Of a DNA stretch of 24,287 bases, positions 1 to 5,854 are shown in pieces. Origin of the DNA: a virus. Under the pieces are notes generated by a model. It was not told where the DNA came from and made no database searches. It was given only the letters and a program-made list of their open reading frames with translations. Positions within the stretch are counted from its first letter, which is position 1. Each line of letters begins with the position of its first letter. Both the position numbers and the translations under genes were made by a program. Location: IMG/VR virus record IMGVR_UViG_3300032093_000814, positions 1 through 24,287 of that record; one strand, given 5' to 3'.

Positions 1-144
1 GGATTCATAATCTTCAATAAAGAAACAGGAAAAGAAATGGCAAGACTTCCATTGACTATCCCTATCGGATCAACAGTAGAAGCCTATGAAAAAGCAGGTC
101 ACAAGGTTTCTTGGGGCTGGCTTGAAGGAGAGGTGAAAGCGTGA
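1..144 (+). CDS. Small protein of unknown function, 5' end cut by window edge
   Basis: The frame is open from base 1 to a TGA at 142-144 and gives 47 visible residues, ending WLEGEVKA. The true start lies outside the window unless the internal ATG at codon 13 is used. I do not recognise a family. The stop overlaps a GTG start (GTGA, 141-144) of the next gene, the same arrangement seen along this whole rightward cluster, which is the main argument that it is real. It is the first visible member of an early-looking operon of very small genes. Confidence 0.5.
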   Translation, partial: GFIIFNKETGKEMARLPLTIPIGSTVEAYEKAGHKVSWGWLEGEVKA

Positions 145-248
145 TTACCTGCGACATATGCTTTGCTTATGGAGTTCAGACAGTAGCAACCAAGATCAAT
201 AGTAATGAAGTCAAGGTCTGCTTTGAGTGTATAGGAGTAAGCAAGTGA
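141..248 (+). CDS. 35-aa zinc-ribbon-like mini-protein
   Basis: A GTG start overlaps the upstream stop (GTGA), and the frame ends at TGA 246-248. The peptide has two Cys pairs, TCDIC near residues 4-7 and VCFEC near 27-30. This is the CxxC...CxxC layout of a minimal zinc ribbon, so I infer metal binding, not catalysis. It has no membrane segment. Its stop overlaps the GTG start of the next gene. It is too short to assign to a family. The evidence is the overlap pattern plus the paired cysteines. Confidence 0.55.
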   Translation: MITCDICFAYGVQTVATKINSNEVKVCFECIGVSK

Positions 249-391
249 ATAAGATAACTGACAACAAGGAATTACTTAGAGAAATCTCTTTAGTAATTGG
301 TGGTGAATATGCTTCCTATAAGTTATCGGAGGAAGCGTGGAATTATTGGCTTGAAATAGTAAAACTTATTCAAGAGGGGGAGGGCAAGTGA
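245..391 (+). CDS. 48-aa hypothetical protein
   Basis: A GTG start overlaps the preceding TGA (GTGA at 245-248), and the frame closes with TGA at 389-391, itself overlapped by the next GTG. The peptide is acidic and probably mostly helical (DNKELLREISLVIGGEYASY, then an EEAWNYWLEIVKLIQ stretch). It contains no Cys, unlike its neighbours. I do not recognise it. Translational coupling to both neighbours supports expression. No function can be assigned from sequence. Confidence 0.5.
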   Translation: MNKITDNKELLREISLVIGGEYASYKLSEEAWNYWLEIVKLIQEGEGK

Positions 392-522
392 GTTATCAAC
401 ATGGAGAAAATCATGAGAACTGCTGGCGTGATTGCGATAGACATAAAGACCTTGAGTGCTTTGTGTTTGATTGCCCTGATAAATCTAAATCCGAATACGA
501 TTGTGAAGAGGCGGTGGCGTAA
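388..522 (+). CDS. 44-aa Cys-rich mini-protein
   Basis: The gene starts at GTG 388, overlapping the upstream TGA, and ends at TAA 520-522, which overlaps the next ATG (TAATG). The 44 residues contain five cysteines (ENCWRDC, LECFVFDC, YDCEE) plus several histidines in the N-terminal half, suggesting a metal-binding or disulfide-stabilised micro-protein. The sequence is strongly acidic. I know of no family match. Its place in a chain of coupled mini-genes is the main support. Confidence 0.5.
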   Translation: MSYQHGENHENCWRDCDRHKDLECFVFDCPDKSKSEYDCEEAVA

Positions 523-656
523 TGTTTGAAGAGTGTGTTTATTGCGAAGGCGTTGCCGACTTCATACAGATTGATGGCGGTTGGTATGTATGTGCTGGCT
601 GTATTAAAGAAGGTCAGACAGATACTCAAGCACAGGAAATGGCGGTGACTTCATGA
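522..656 (+). CDS. 44-aa zinc-ribbon-like mini-protein
   Basis: An ATG at 522 overlaps the previous stop (TAATG), and a TGA at 654-656 overlaps the ATG of the next gene (ATGA). Two Cys pairs, ECVYC near residues 5-8 and VCAGC near 24-27, are spaced about 16 residues apart, as in small treble-clef or zinc-ribbon knuckles. The rest is a short hydrophilic tail. Its layout resembles the 35-aa peptide at 141-248, so the two may be related or may bind metal in the same way. Function is unknown. Confidence 0.55.
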   Translation: MFEECVYCEGVADFIQIDGGWYVCAGCIKEGQTDTQAQEMAVTS

Positions 657-1132
657 GTAAGCACTCTTTTATTCTGACTTATGACACCGAAACAAGAGAG
701 TGGGAGTGGGATACAGATCAAGAAGGCAACCGCCTTGATGGTAAGACCTACGCCCCTGATTGGTCTGCGATTGACTACGACCAAGTAGGCTGGTCAAGAG
801 AGCCGATTCACTTTGCCTTAGAAGATGAACTGGCTGAGAAGATTGGCTACATGAGAAGAACTCTCAATGACATAGAGAAGCATGAAGATTCTTTGGAGAA
901 GGCTGTTAAAAGTTCTCCGAGATTCTTCGATTGTGAGATTCGATTCTCTGGGCAGGAAGCAACCGAGAAAAGAAGAATCGGTATTCTGCCCTTGGGATTC
1001 GAAGGTGATACCCAAGCTTTGCCTAATGACGACAAGGTTTGGTATTGGTTAGATGCGTTGAGCCTTTACGAAGGCTTCTCTAATCTAATTGACGGCTGGA
1101 CTATTGAAAGTATTGAGGTGGAATCGGCATGA
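653..1132 (+). CDS. 159-aa acidic hypothetical protein
   Basis: This is the largest of the unknown rightward genes. ATG at 653 overlaps the upstream stop, and TGA at 1130-1132 overlaps the next ATG. The protein is soluble and acidic, rich in Trp and Tyr at the N-terminus (EWEWDTDQEG), with a predicted helical central part (residues about 55-90) and no signal peptide or TM segment. I do not recognise a domain. A host-takeover or accessory role would fit its early-cluster position, but nothing in the sequence shows this. Confidence 0.75.
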   Translation: MSKHSFILTYDTETREWEWDTDQEGNRLDGKTYAPDWSAIDYDQVGWSREPIHFALEDELAEKIGYMRRTLNDIEKHEDSLEKAVKSSPRFFDCEIRFSGQEATEKRRIGILPLGFEGDTQALPNDDKVWYWLDALSLYEGFSNLIDGWTIESIEVESA

Positions 1133-1266
1133 AACTGGGATTCATTCTGTTCTTCTTGACTTTCTTTACAGTTCCGCTAGGGCTGGCAGAGGATTCTCCC
1201 TTGCTGGTGGCTATTCCGATTGCGGTTTGGATCGGGGCTATTCTGTTCGGAAATGAGGTTCAATGA
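1129..1266 (+). CDS. 45-aa small membrane protein
   Basis: ATG at 1129 overlaps the TGA of the 159-aa gene, and TGA at 1264-1266 overlaps the ATG of the Rpf-like gene. The peptide is almost wholly hydrophobic, with two segments (MKLGFILFFLTFFTVPLG and a second around LLVAIPIAVWIGAILF) separated by a short acidic turn (AEDSP). This suits a two-pass membrane hairpin, or a signal peptide plus one TM. Its direct coupling to a cell-wall-active gene raises the possibility of a role in envelope access or lysis, which is inference only. Confidence 0.6.
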   Translation: MKLGFILFFLTFFTVPLGLAEDSPLLVAIPIAVWIGAILFGNEVQ

Positions 1267-1664
1267 CTACTCGATTACTAATTGGAGTAATCGCTTTCGG
1301 GGCTGGTTTCATACTAGCCCCGAAGGAATTACCTACTAAGGAAGTTATCGTTGCTGAAAGGATTGAAGTTCCTGTCGTTTATGAAATGACACTTACCGAC
1401 CTTCCTTTAGCTTGGCAAGAATTAGCCAAGTGTGAATCTAATGGCAGACTTAATGCTGTAAGCGGCACTAAGAAACAATTTCAAGGGGCATTCCAGATTG
1501 AATACCCTAGAACTTGGGTTGCTCATGGCGGTGACAGCGATACTCCGCCGAAGAAAGCGACACTCAAAGAGCAGTTCCATGTAGCTCTTCATATCTATGC
1601 AGATCGTGGGGCCAAGCCTTGGCCTTACTGTGGCAAGTTCCTAAAGGAAGAGTATGGAAGGTAA
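1263..1664 (+). CDS. Rpf-like (resuscitation-promoting factor type) transglycosylase
   Basis: The 133-aa protein has an N-terminal hydrophobic segment (residues 4-20, LLIGVIAFGAGFILAP) that would anchor or export it, then an Rpf-like domain from about 50 to 126. The diagnostic block is WQELAKCESNGRLNAVSG, with the conserved Cys57 followed by the expected catalytic Glu58. It continues with FQGAFQIEYPRTWVAHGG and closes with AKPWPYC (Cys123), which should form the disulfide with Cys57. Rpf domains are lysozyme/SLT-fold enzymes that cut peptidoglycan glycan strands and are mainly actinobacterial, supporting an actinobacterial host. The gene lies in the early-looking cluster, about 8 kb from the endolysin and on the opposite strand, so it is unlikely to be the main late lysin. 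Confidence 0.85.
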   Translation: MTTRLLIGVIAFGAGFILAPKELPTKEVIVAERIEVPVVYEMTLTDLPLAWQELAKCESNGRLNAVSGTKKQFQGAFQIEYPRTWVAHGGDSDTPPKKATLKEQFHVALHIYADRGAKPWPYCGKFLKEEYGR

Positions 1665-1665
1665 C

Positions 1666-1694
1666 TTGTCAATGCTAACAGCGATTTGTATGAT
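1666..1694 (+). promoter_or_regulatory. Near-consensus sigma70-type promoter
   Basis: TTGTCA (1666-1671) and TATGAT (1689-1694) are separated by exactly 17 nt, a five-of-six match to each consensus hexamer. The expected start site is near 1701. It points rightward, immediately after the Rpf-like gene and only about 30 nt before a terminator, so it has no gene to serve on its own strand. Either it drives a short RNA or the match is chance. Confidence 0.45.
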
Positions 1695-1700
1695 ACGATC

Positions 1701-1765
1701 AGTTTAGTTGGAATAGACACCAACTAACAGAAAAGCCCTCGGACTGTAGGCCGGGGGCTTTTCAC
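1701..1765 (+). ncRNA. Candidate short two-hairpin RNA
   Basis: From the predicted start near 1701, the transcript would hold a perfect 8-bp hairpin (TTAGTTGG 1704-1711 with CCAACTAA 1720-1727, loop AATAGACA), then the terminator hairpin at 1731-1762, giving an RNA of about 62-65 nt. It has no ORF of useful length. Promoter, 5' hairpin and terminator placed back to back is the architecture of a small regulatory RNA. It would overlap the 3' end of the FmdB-like gene on the other strand by a few bases. No homology is known to me, and expression is unproven. Confidence 0.35.
1731..1762. terminator. Bidirectional intrinsic terminator at convergent junction
   Basis: AAAAGCCCTCGG (1731-1742) pairs with CCGGGGGCTTTT (1751-1762) over 12 bp with one G-U-type mismatch and an 8-nt loop. 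The A-tract and T-tract flanks supply a U-run in both directions. It sits between the rightward Rpf-like gene and the leftward FmdB-like gene, whose TGA begins within the stem edge (1762-1764), so it can end both transcripts. Confidence 0.8.
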
Positions 1766-1947
1766 TTTCTAAAGTTATCTGTTGAGTAGAAACCTTGAGC
1801 CTTGAAGATCGTGGGGTTGGCGGAATAAACTCTTCGAAGCTTTGCACCACAGGTAGGACAAGCATATTCACCTTCGGGTTCAGAGATAGGTCTTTCGATA
1901 ACAATAATCTCGCCATCACCCGGGCATTCATAATCATAACTAGCCAT
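1762..1947 (-). CDS. FmdB-family zinc-ribbon protein
   Basis: The 61-aa product starts MASYDYECPG and carries ACPTCGAKLRRVYS at residues about 29-42, then ends IFKAQGFYSTDNFRK. This N-terminal Y-x-Y-x-C, central CPxCG and C-terminal GFYSTD pattern is typical of the FmdB/CxxC_CXXC_SSSS family of small zinc ribbons, which are often annotated as regulators without firm biochemistry. The first CxxC half looks degenerate (CPGDGE rather than CxxCG), so zinc binding may be altered. It is the last gene of the leftward operon and its start overlaps the upstream TAA. Confidence 0.8.
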   Translation of the reverse strand: MASYDYECPGDGEIIVIERPISEPEGEYACPTCGAKLRRVYSANPTIFKAQGFYSTDNFRK

Positions 1948-2423
1948 TAATTACTATAGCTTCCTCTAAACTTTCGTAGACTCTCTTCTGGTACACAGTA
2001 GATCTCTGGTCTTTTCCAATCAGGTTTATCTAACCACTCAGGATTCTTAGCATCTTTACCCATGATCCAACCGATTAACTCATAGTTCGGCATACCACCA
2101 CGAACTAAAACAAACTTAATATCATCTCTAGCTTCAGGTCTTACAAGTAATCTACCCTGCTCATGCTTGGTGTATTTAACATCTATGTTGGGTTCTATAT
2201 CTACACCGCCTTGACCGAAGGCACCACCCCAATAAACTCCAAGATACTTAGCAACAGCGATTTCTGCACCACATCCATCAACATCAAGAAGTATTCTTTG
2301 CCATGGATCAAGGTCGCCTAACCCTCTCATCTGTTGGTTCTTCATCGTGCTTACATATCTTTCAACTGCCGTGTTAACTGCCATCACAACCTCATATCTT
2401 TCAAGGTTTATCTTTAGGCCCAT
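1947..2423 (-). CDS. Putative PD-(D/E)XK-type nuclease-like protein
   Basis: The protein is 158 aa and soluble. The segment DGCGAEIAVAKYLGVYWGG (residues about 49-67) is followed by VDIEPNIDVKYTKHEQGRL. The order Glu, then Asp, then D-V-K in a beta strand is what PD-(D/E)XK nuclease folds show, and the C-terminal half has the repeated VLVRGG and YELIGWIMG strands common to phage versions. No activity can be proven, and the assignment rests on the motif spacing. It overlaps the sigma-like gene upstream by 10 nt and is translationally coupled to it. Confidence 0.6.
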   Translation of the reverse strand: MGLKINLERYEVVMAVNTAVERYVSTMKNQQMRGLGDLDPWQRILLDVDGCGAEIAVAKYLGVYWGGAFGQGGVDIEPNIDVKYTKHEQGRLLVRPEARDDIKFVLVRGGMPNYELIGWIMGKDAKNPEWLDKPDWKRPEIYCVPEESLRKFRGSYSN

Positions 2424-3067
2424 GGCGTAGGCCCTCCGAGATGATCAATTATCTTTCGTAAAATTCTTTGCACTCTCCTATCTACAGTTGAATCAGAGAG
2501 TCCTAACTCTTTTGCTATATCCGATAGGGTCATTGGGGAAGCTCCATATCTTAGATCGATTATGTATTGTTCATCTTTGTCTAACAGTTCAACAGCAGAC
2601 TTAACATCGATAGCCATAGCCATGAGGTTGCCACCTTCGTTAGGTGCTGGAGATTTTCTTGGTTGTCCATCATCTACCTTGTCAATAAGGGTTGCCCCTT
2701 GCACATCAAACTGCAATGCAACAGGTAAGATAGATGCGATTGTTACTGTGTTATAGAAGAACTCATCACCGGTTGAGTATCCAACCTTGGCTGCCTTTTC
2801 TTTACGAGAATACTTTTCTATATGCCGGCGGAACCGAGCCATAATCTTTCGAGCTACCCATTTCGTCTCATCCTTTGAGACGGTATAAGATTCATCAAGA
2901 TCTTCTTCAAGCTTGGGTCGCTGAAGCACATAGATGTTTAGCTCTTGTATCAGATCCTTATACTCTACATATCCAATGAACCTTCGGTAGATGGTTAAAG
3001 CGGATACATTGATTAGATCATTGATGTGGTCTTTAGCTCTTTCACTCACCGACACTACCCTCATCAT
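2414..3067 (-). CDS. Sigma-factor-like protein with region 4 HTH
   Basis: The protein is 217 aa. The C-terminal part (about 158-212) reads LLDKDEQYIIDLRYGASPMT followed by LSDIAKELGLSDSTVDRRVQ, a clear sigma-70 region 4 type helix-turn-helix that would contact promoter DNA. The N-terminal stretch (about 15-55, with YKDLIQELNIYVLQRP) is compatible with a diverged region 2, and 68-95 is strongly basic. Full sigma factors are longer on average, so this may be a compact phage sigma or a standalone activator. It could switch host RNA polymerase to phage late promoters, which is inference. Its start lies inside the end of the small TM gene upstream. Confidence 0.7.
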   Translation of the reverse strand: MMRVVSVSERAKDHINDLINVSALTIYRRFIGYVEYKDLIQELNIYVLQRPKLEEDLDESYTVSKDETKWVARKIMARFRRHIEKYSRKEKAAKVGYSTGDEFFYNTVTIASILPVALQFDVQGATLIDKVDDGQPRKSPAPNEGGNLMAMAIDVKSAVELLDKDEQYIIDLRYGASPMTLSDIAKELGLSDSTVDRRVQRILRKIIDHLGGPTPWA

Positions 3068-3161
3068 CCATCTCTATGATGGTGTCGATTAAAAATCTAA
3101 TGGCAAAATACAATGCTGTAATTACAAGAATTGGAATTAAAAAAAAGAAAACTTTTTTCAT
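3042..3161 (-). CDS. 39-aa single-pass membrane mini-protein
   Basis: This gene has the start ATG at 3161-3159 overlapping the stop of the Nmad1-like gene as ATGA, and a TGA at 3044-3042. The product is a Lys start (MKKV), one long hydrophobic helix (FFFLIPILVITALYFAIRFL) and an acidic tail (MDDEGSVGE). It overlaps the first 26 nt of the sigma-like gene in another frame. The coupled start and the textbook TM profile support it. Its function is unknown. Confidence 0.65.
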   Translation of the reverse strand: MKKVFFFLIPILVITALYFAIRFLIDTIIEMDDEGSVGE

Positions 3162-3601
3162 AGTTTATTCTTAGGCCACTTTCCACGCTTGACCATCATG
3201 GCAATGATGGCGTAGTTGGCAAGATCCTTGAATGAATCTTCGATAGGTTCGTGTTGTGGGTTACCATCACCGAATGTAAACAGGTTCTTCAAGCGTTCAA
3301 ACTTGTCACCCATACGGACAAGCAGTCCGTTCATTGGGCCACCGAAGGCGTTGTTGATATTGCCGGGGCCGTAATCCCTCTGCTTACTTATTAAAAGATT
3401 ACCAAGCTCATCGATGATATCCCAGACATCAGTAACGAACTGGTTCATCTCCGGATCGGCGGAACTCGAACTCTTATCTCTAGGCCCGAAGGCAGATTTA
3501 TTATCTCGATTACTTTGAAACCCTGAGACTCCAACAATCTTTTCAAAGTCTCTATCGTCTCCATATTTTCCAAGCTCATCTTCGTATCTGCTGTCACTCA
3601 T
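3158..3601 (-). CDS. Nmad1/DUF1599-like nucleotide-modification-associated protein
   Basis: The protein is 147 aa. The first 50 residues are polar and likely disordered. The conserved domain covers about 52-143, with LLISKQRDYGPGNINNAFGG, then MNGLLVRMGDKFERLKNL and a C-terminal DSFKDLANYAIIAMMVKRG. The K-x-x-DYG, R-x-x-DK-x-x-R and D-x-x-NYA signatures belong to the DUF1599 family (nucleotide modification associated domain 1). That family is related in fold to MazG-like all-alpha NTP pyrophosphatases and is often found beside phage base-modification genes. No modification enzyme is obvious nearby, so the substrate is unknown. It sits between primase and sigma genes in the replication operon. 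Confidence 0.75.
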   Translation of the reverse strand: MSDSRYEDELGKYGDDRDFEKIVGVSGFQSNRDNKSAFGPRDKSSSSADPEMNQFVTDVWDIIDELGNLLISKQRDYGPGNINNAFGGPMNGLLVRMGDKFERLKNLFTFGDGNPQHEPIEDSFKDLANYAIIAMMVKRGKWPKNKL

Positions 3602-4241
3602 CCAACCCTAACCTCTTCCTTAATCCTTTGAGTCCTTCATCTATAACTACTGAGTTAACATCAGATCCTTGCGGTAATGATATCAGTTCTGCATGTTCGA
3701 CTTCTTGTAATACCTTTTCGGCGAGTTCCATACCCGGATTGCTACCATCTTTCTTTGTCTCGTCATTATCTGCAAGGACAAGTACTCGTTTGTATCCCCC
3801 GAATAATCTGTTGAAGTGTGGTCTCCAAGCTTTGACACCCGGTACTCCAACTGAAGGCAACAGTTGGCTGGCAATAGCTGCATCGAGTTCTCCCTCGCAG
3901 ATTGCAACAACATCTGAAGGTTTTTGTAGATCGACTGCATTGTAGAGTCGGGCTGGCTGATGCATTGGAGCCATGTATTTAGGGCCCGGAGATCCATCGA
4001 CTCTTCGGAACTTGAATCCTGCCACCCCATGGACAACTCTGTATGGGATGGATAGCCAACCGATAAATTGCACATGGCTAGGATCACAATCTACTGGTAC
4101 GGTGCCGAGTAGATGAGTTTCTGCCAGCTCTTGACTGAACCCTCGCCCCTGTAAGTAAGCCACCGTCTCTTCGTTTATCTTTGTCTGATAAGTCGTAGCC
4201 AGCTCTTTTAGCAATGTCAACCGCTCTATCGATAGCAACAC
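3594..4241 (-). CDS. DNA primase, TOPRIM (catalytic) part
   Basis: The ORF opens with GTG at 4241 and encodes 215 aa. Residues 22-80 (VAYLQGRGFSQELAE, then GWLSIPYRVVHGVAGFKFRR) match the N-terminal subdomain of DnaG-type catalytic cores. The TOPRIM motifs are clear: AICEGELDAA with Glu116, and VLVLADNDET with Asp158 and Asp160 for metal binding. The zinc-binding half lies in a separate ORF that overlaps it by 158 nt in another frame. Homology seems to switch from one frame to the other near 4180, so the first ~20 residues of this ORF are probably not made, and a +1 frameshift product of about 290 aa is likely. It makes RNA primers with the DnaB-like ATPase upstream. Confidence 0.85.
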   Translation of the reverse strand: MLLSIERLTLLKELATTYQTKINEETVAYLQGRGFSQELAETHLLGTVPVDCDPSHVQFIGWLSIPYRVVHGVAGFKFRRVDGSPGPKYMAPMHQPARLYNAVDLQKPSDVVAICEGELDAAIASQLLPSVGVPGVKAWRPHFNRLFGGYKRVLVLADNDETKKDGSNPGMELAEKVLQEVEHAELISLPQGSDVNSVVIDEGLKGLRKRLGLDE

Positions 4242-4464
4242 GAAAATCTATCCCTTCTTTCCACATCAACAATGAATACGCATCTCCACCAATACCACAG
4301 GTATGACAGAAGTACAGTCCGGCTCTGTCTCCATCAGTAGACATAACCGCAGATCTTCTAGTGTCGTCATGGAAACAACACCGGACTGCCTTTGAGTAGC
4401 CGTCTCTAGTCTCTCCACCGTAGTGCTTAACTACAGCTTTAAGTAGTTCAGGATCGGCTGCCAT
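4084..4464 (-). CDS. DNA primase, zinc-finger (CHC2-type) part
   Basis: The 126-aa ORF begins with a primase zinc domain: CCFHDDTRRSAVM (Cys30/His32) and YFCHTCGIGGDAYSL (Cys53, Cys56). This is the CHC2 layout that reads template DNA in DnaG primases. Primase-like sequence continues to AVDIAKRAGYDLSDK (residues 81-95), then the frame degenerates into an Arg/Ser-rich tail (SRAGRNSSTRHRTSRL) with no resemblance to primase. At that point the overlapping +1 frame takes up the homology with INEETVAYLQGRG. The tail is therefore likely an off-frame product, unless the zinc domain is also made alone. Confidence 0.8.
   Translation of the reverse strand: MAADPELLKAVVKHYGGETRDGYSKAVRCCFHDDTRRSAVMSTDGDRAGLYFCHTCGIGGDAYSLLMWKEGIDFRVAIDRAVDIAKRAGYDLSDKDKRRDGGLLTGARVQSRAGRNSSTRHRTSRL
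4176..4191 (-). other. Candidate +1 frameshift site in primase
   Basis: On the minus strand the zero-frame codons TCA GAC AAA GAT AAA (S D K D K) can be re-read one base forward as ACA AAG ATA AAC. A Lys-tRNA on AAA could re-pair on AAG. Primase homology ends in one frame and resumes in the other just here. A sequencing or assembly indel gives the same picture and cannot be excluded. Confidence 0.4.
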
Positions 4465-4466
4465 AA

Positions 4467-4670
4467 TTATTTCTTCTTCGCAGTAGTTTTCTTTTTTACT
4501 GTCTTAACTTCTTCATCAATCAACTTAGCAAAGTTAAGGAAATGGTTTGGATCATCCTTGCGTTTGCTCCAGTAGATCTCATCTGCAACTTTGTAGTAAG
4601 CCCACTCAAGGAAGTGGTAAAGGGCAACACCTGCTGTAACAGACAGGATTAGTGCTAGTGTCTCATTCAT
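4467..4670 (-). CDS. Single-pass membrane protein with Lys-rich tail
   Basis: The product is 67 aa with an N-terminal hydrophobic helix (LALILSVTAGVALYHFLEWA), a short amphipathic stretch and a very basic C-terminus (VKKKTTAKKK). With few N-terminal charges and many positive ones after the helix, the tail should lie in the cytoplasm. It overlaps the resolvase-like gene by 8 nt and precedes primase by 2 nt, so it is part of the replication operon. Tethering replication proteins or DNA to the membrane is possible, but nothing shows it. Confidence 0.65.
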   Translation of the reverse strand: MNETLALILSVTAGVALYHFLEWAYYKVADEIYWSKRKDDPNHFLNFAKLIDEEVKTVKKKTTAKKK

Positions 4671-5028
4671 TTATTAGCTCCATAAATTCGTCTAGTTGGA
4701 TAATTACAAATGCTTTACTGACATTGCTTTGCCTTCGCTTGGCAATGACAAGTGGAATAACTCGACCATTGTTCTTTCTTCTCTTCTTCCAGTTATCCCT
4801 TTCAAGCACCGCTTCTTGTGTCCAAGGCCCGGGCTTGAAACCTTTTTCATTCTTGGCTTCTACTACGAAGTAGACCTGTCTGTTTAAGAACCAGAGATCG
4901 CCTTCATCGTAGTTGCCAGAGAGTCTTAATCTTTCTGCTATTAATTCTTTACTTCGGAAGTAATCAATTAGATCTACTTCCCATTGCGTACCCTTGCGTT
5001 TGTTGGCTCGTGATGTTTTGGTATCCAA
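4663..5028 (-). CDS. Holliday-junction-resolvase-like PD-(D/E)XK nuclease
   Basis: The 121-aa protein starts at TTG 5028, the only usable start because an in-frame TAA lies two codons upstream, with GGAG about 9 nt before it. Motifs follow the Hjc/VRR-type nuclease order: KGTQWEVDLIDYF with Glu17, LSGNYDEGDLWF with Asp44, and YFVVEAKNEKG with Glu57 and Lys59 of the E-x-K motif. The C-terminal half is very basic. It would cleave branched DNA during replication, recombination or packaging. Its first 65 nt overlap the end of the helicase-like gene, which is long but fits the TTG start. Confidence 0.75.
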   Translation of the reverse strand: MDTKTSRANKRKGTQWEVDLIDYFRSKELIAERLRLSGNYDEGDLWFLNRQVYFVVEAKNEKGFKPGPWTQEAVLERDNWKKRRKNNGRVIPLVIAKRRQSNVSKAFVIIQLDEFMELINE

Positions 5029-5854
5029 AGTTTATTACTCCCGGTCTCATGTCTGCTCTACCCTGTGCATTAGCATCAGCTATCTGTACTCTTGATGGAT
5101 CGATAAGAAGAGTAGAATACTTAGTTCCATCAGCAGAGTGTTCACCAAATCGGTTCTTAACAGCAGCAACTCTAAACTCTCCATACTCTGGATTCATTGC
5201 AATCGATAGGATCATCGAAGGCAACTGTGATGCCTTACCAAGTATGGCTCGGCGTGGTGCTGGTTTGTCTGCATCGTAATCTCTTTGCTCCGACATATGT
5301 GTAAGAGCAAGGACACAGGCACCTGTCTTTCTAGCTACATGATGAAGTTCGGACATGATTGCCCGAATGCCTGACCATTCTTCCCCGGTAACGGACACGC
5401 AATTCATCAAGTTATCTATCACGACAAGTGCCGGTGCCATGCCATACACCTCACCATAGGCAAGGATTTCAAGTTCAATGCTGTCTATATCTGGTGACGG
5501 ATCAAAGACCCACTTGATATGTGAGCCTTTCTCAGACAGCATTGAATCGAAATAGTGTGAGTCCTGATCAAGATAGGTCTCCACTTGTTGTTGCGGAATC
5601 CCACTTAAAGCAGCGACAGTACGAAACATCTGTGTTATTGGATCCGTATCGGCAGAGAAATACAAAGTTGGTACCTGACTTTTAAGTGCATATACCAAAG
5701 CCATAAGACTCTTACCGGAGTTTGGTTGCCCAGCGATTAGGCATAGTTGTGAATGACGGAACCTCATCCCATTAAGCTTCAATGATTCCCACACATCGGG
5801 CAATGGTTTCGCTGAAGAGTTTGTACTGTGTACTGCTTGAAGTAAGTTCAACAT
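4964..5854 (-). CDS. DnaB/RecA-like replicative ATPase (helicase)
   Basis: The protein is 296 aa with a single RecA-fold core. Walker A is GQPNSGKS at 42-49, Walker B is LVVID at 143-147 (in PALVVIDNLM), a sensor-like LALTHMSEQ lies at about 182-190, and AVKNRFGEH (231-239) resembles the K-x-R finger of DnaB-family enzymes. The usual N-terminal DnaB domain is absent, giving a compact DnaB-C-like protein of the size many phages use. It is followed by resolvase and primase genes, a standard replisome set. Roles as a RadA-like recombinase cannot be ruled out. The start ATG overlaps the WhiB stop. Confidence 0.8.
   Translation of the reverse strand: MLNLLQAVHSTNSSAKPLPDVWESLKLNGMRFRHSQLCLIAGQPNSGKSLMALVYALKSQVPTLYFSADTDPITQMFRTVAALSGIPQQQVETYLDQDSHYFDSMLSEKGSHIKWVFDPSPDIDSIELEILAYGEVYGMAPALVVIDNLMNCVSVTGEEWSGIRAIMSELHHVARKTGACVLALTHMSEQRDYDADKPAPRRAILGKASQLPSMILSIAMNPEYGEFRVAAVKNRFGEHSADGTKYSTLLIDPSRVQIADANAQGRADMRPGVINFGYQNITSQQTQGYAMGSRSN

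Noticed and set aside
411-629. 72-aa ORF on the minus strand
   Set aside because: It crosses two coupled plus-strand mini-genes whose overlapping starts and Cys pairs are better evidence of coding.
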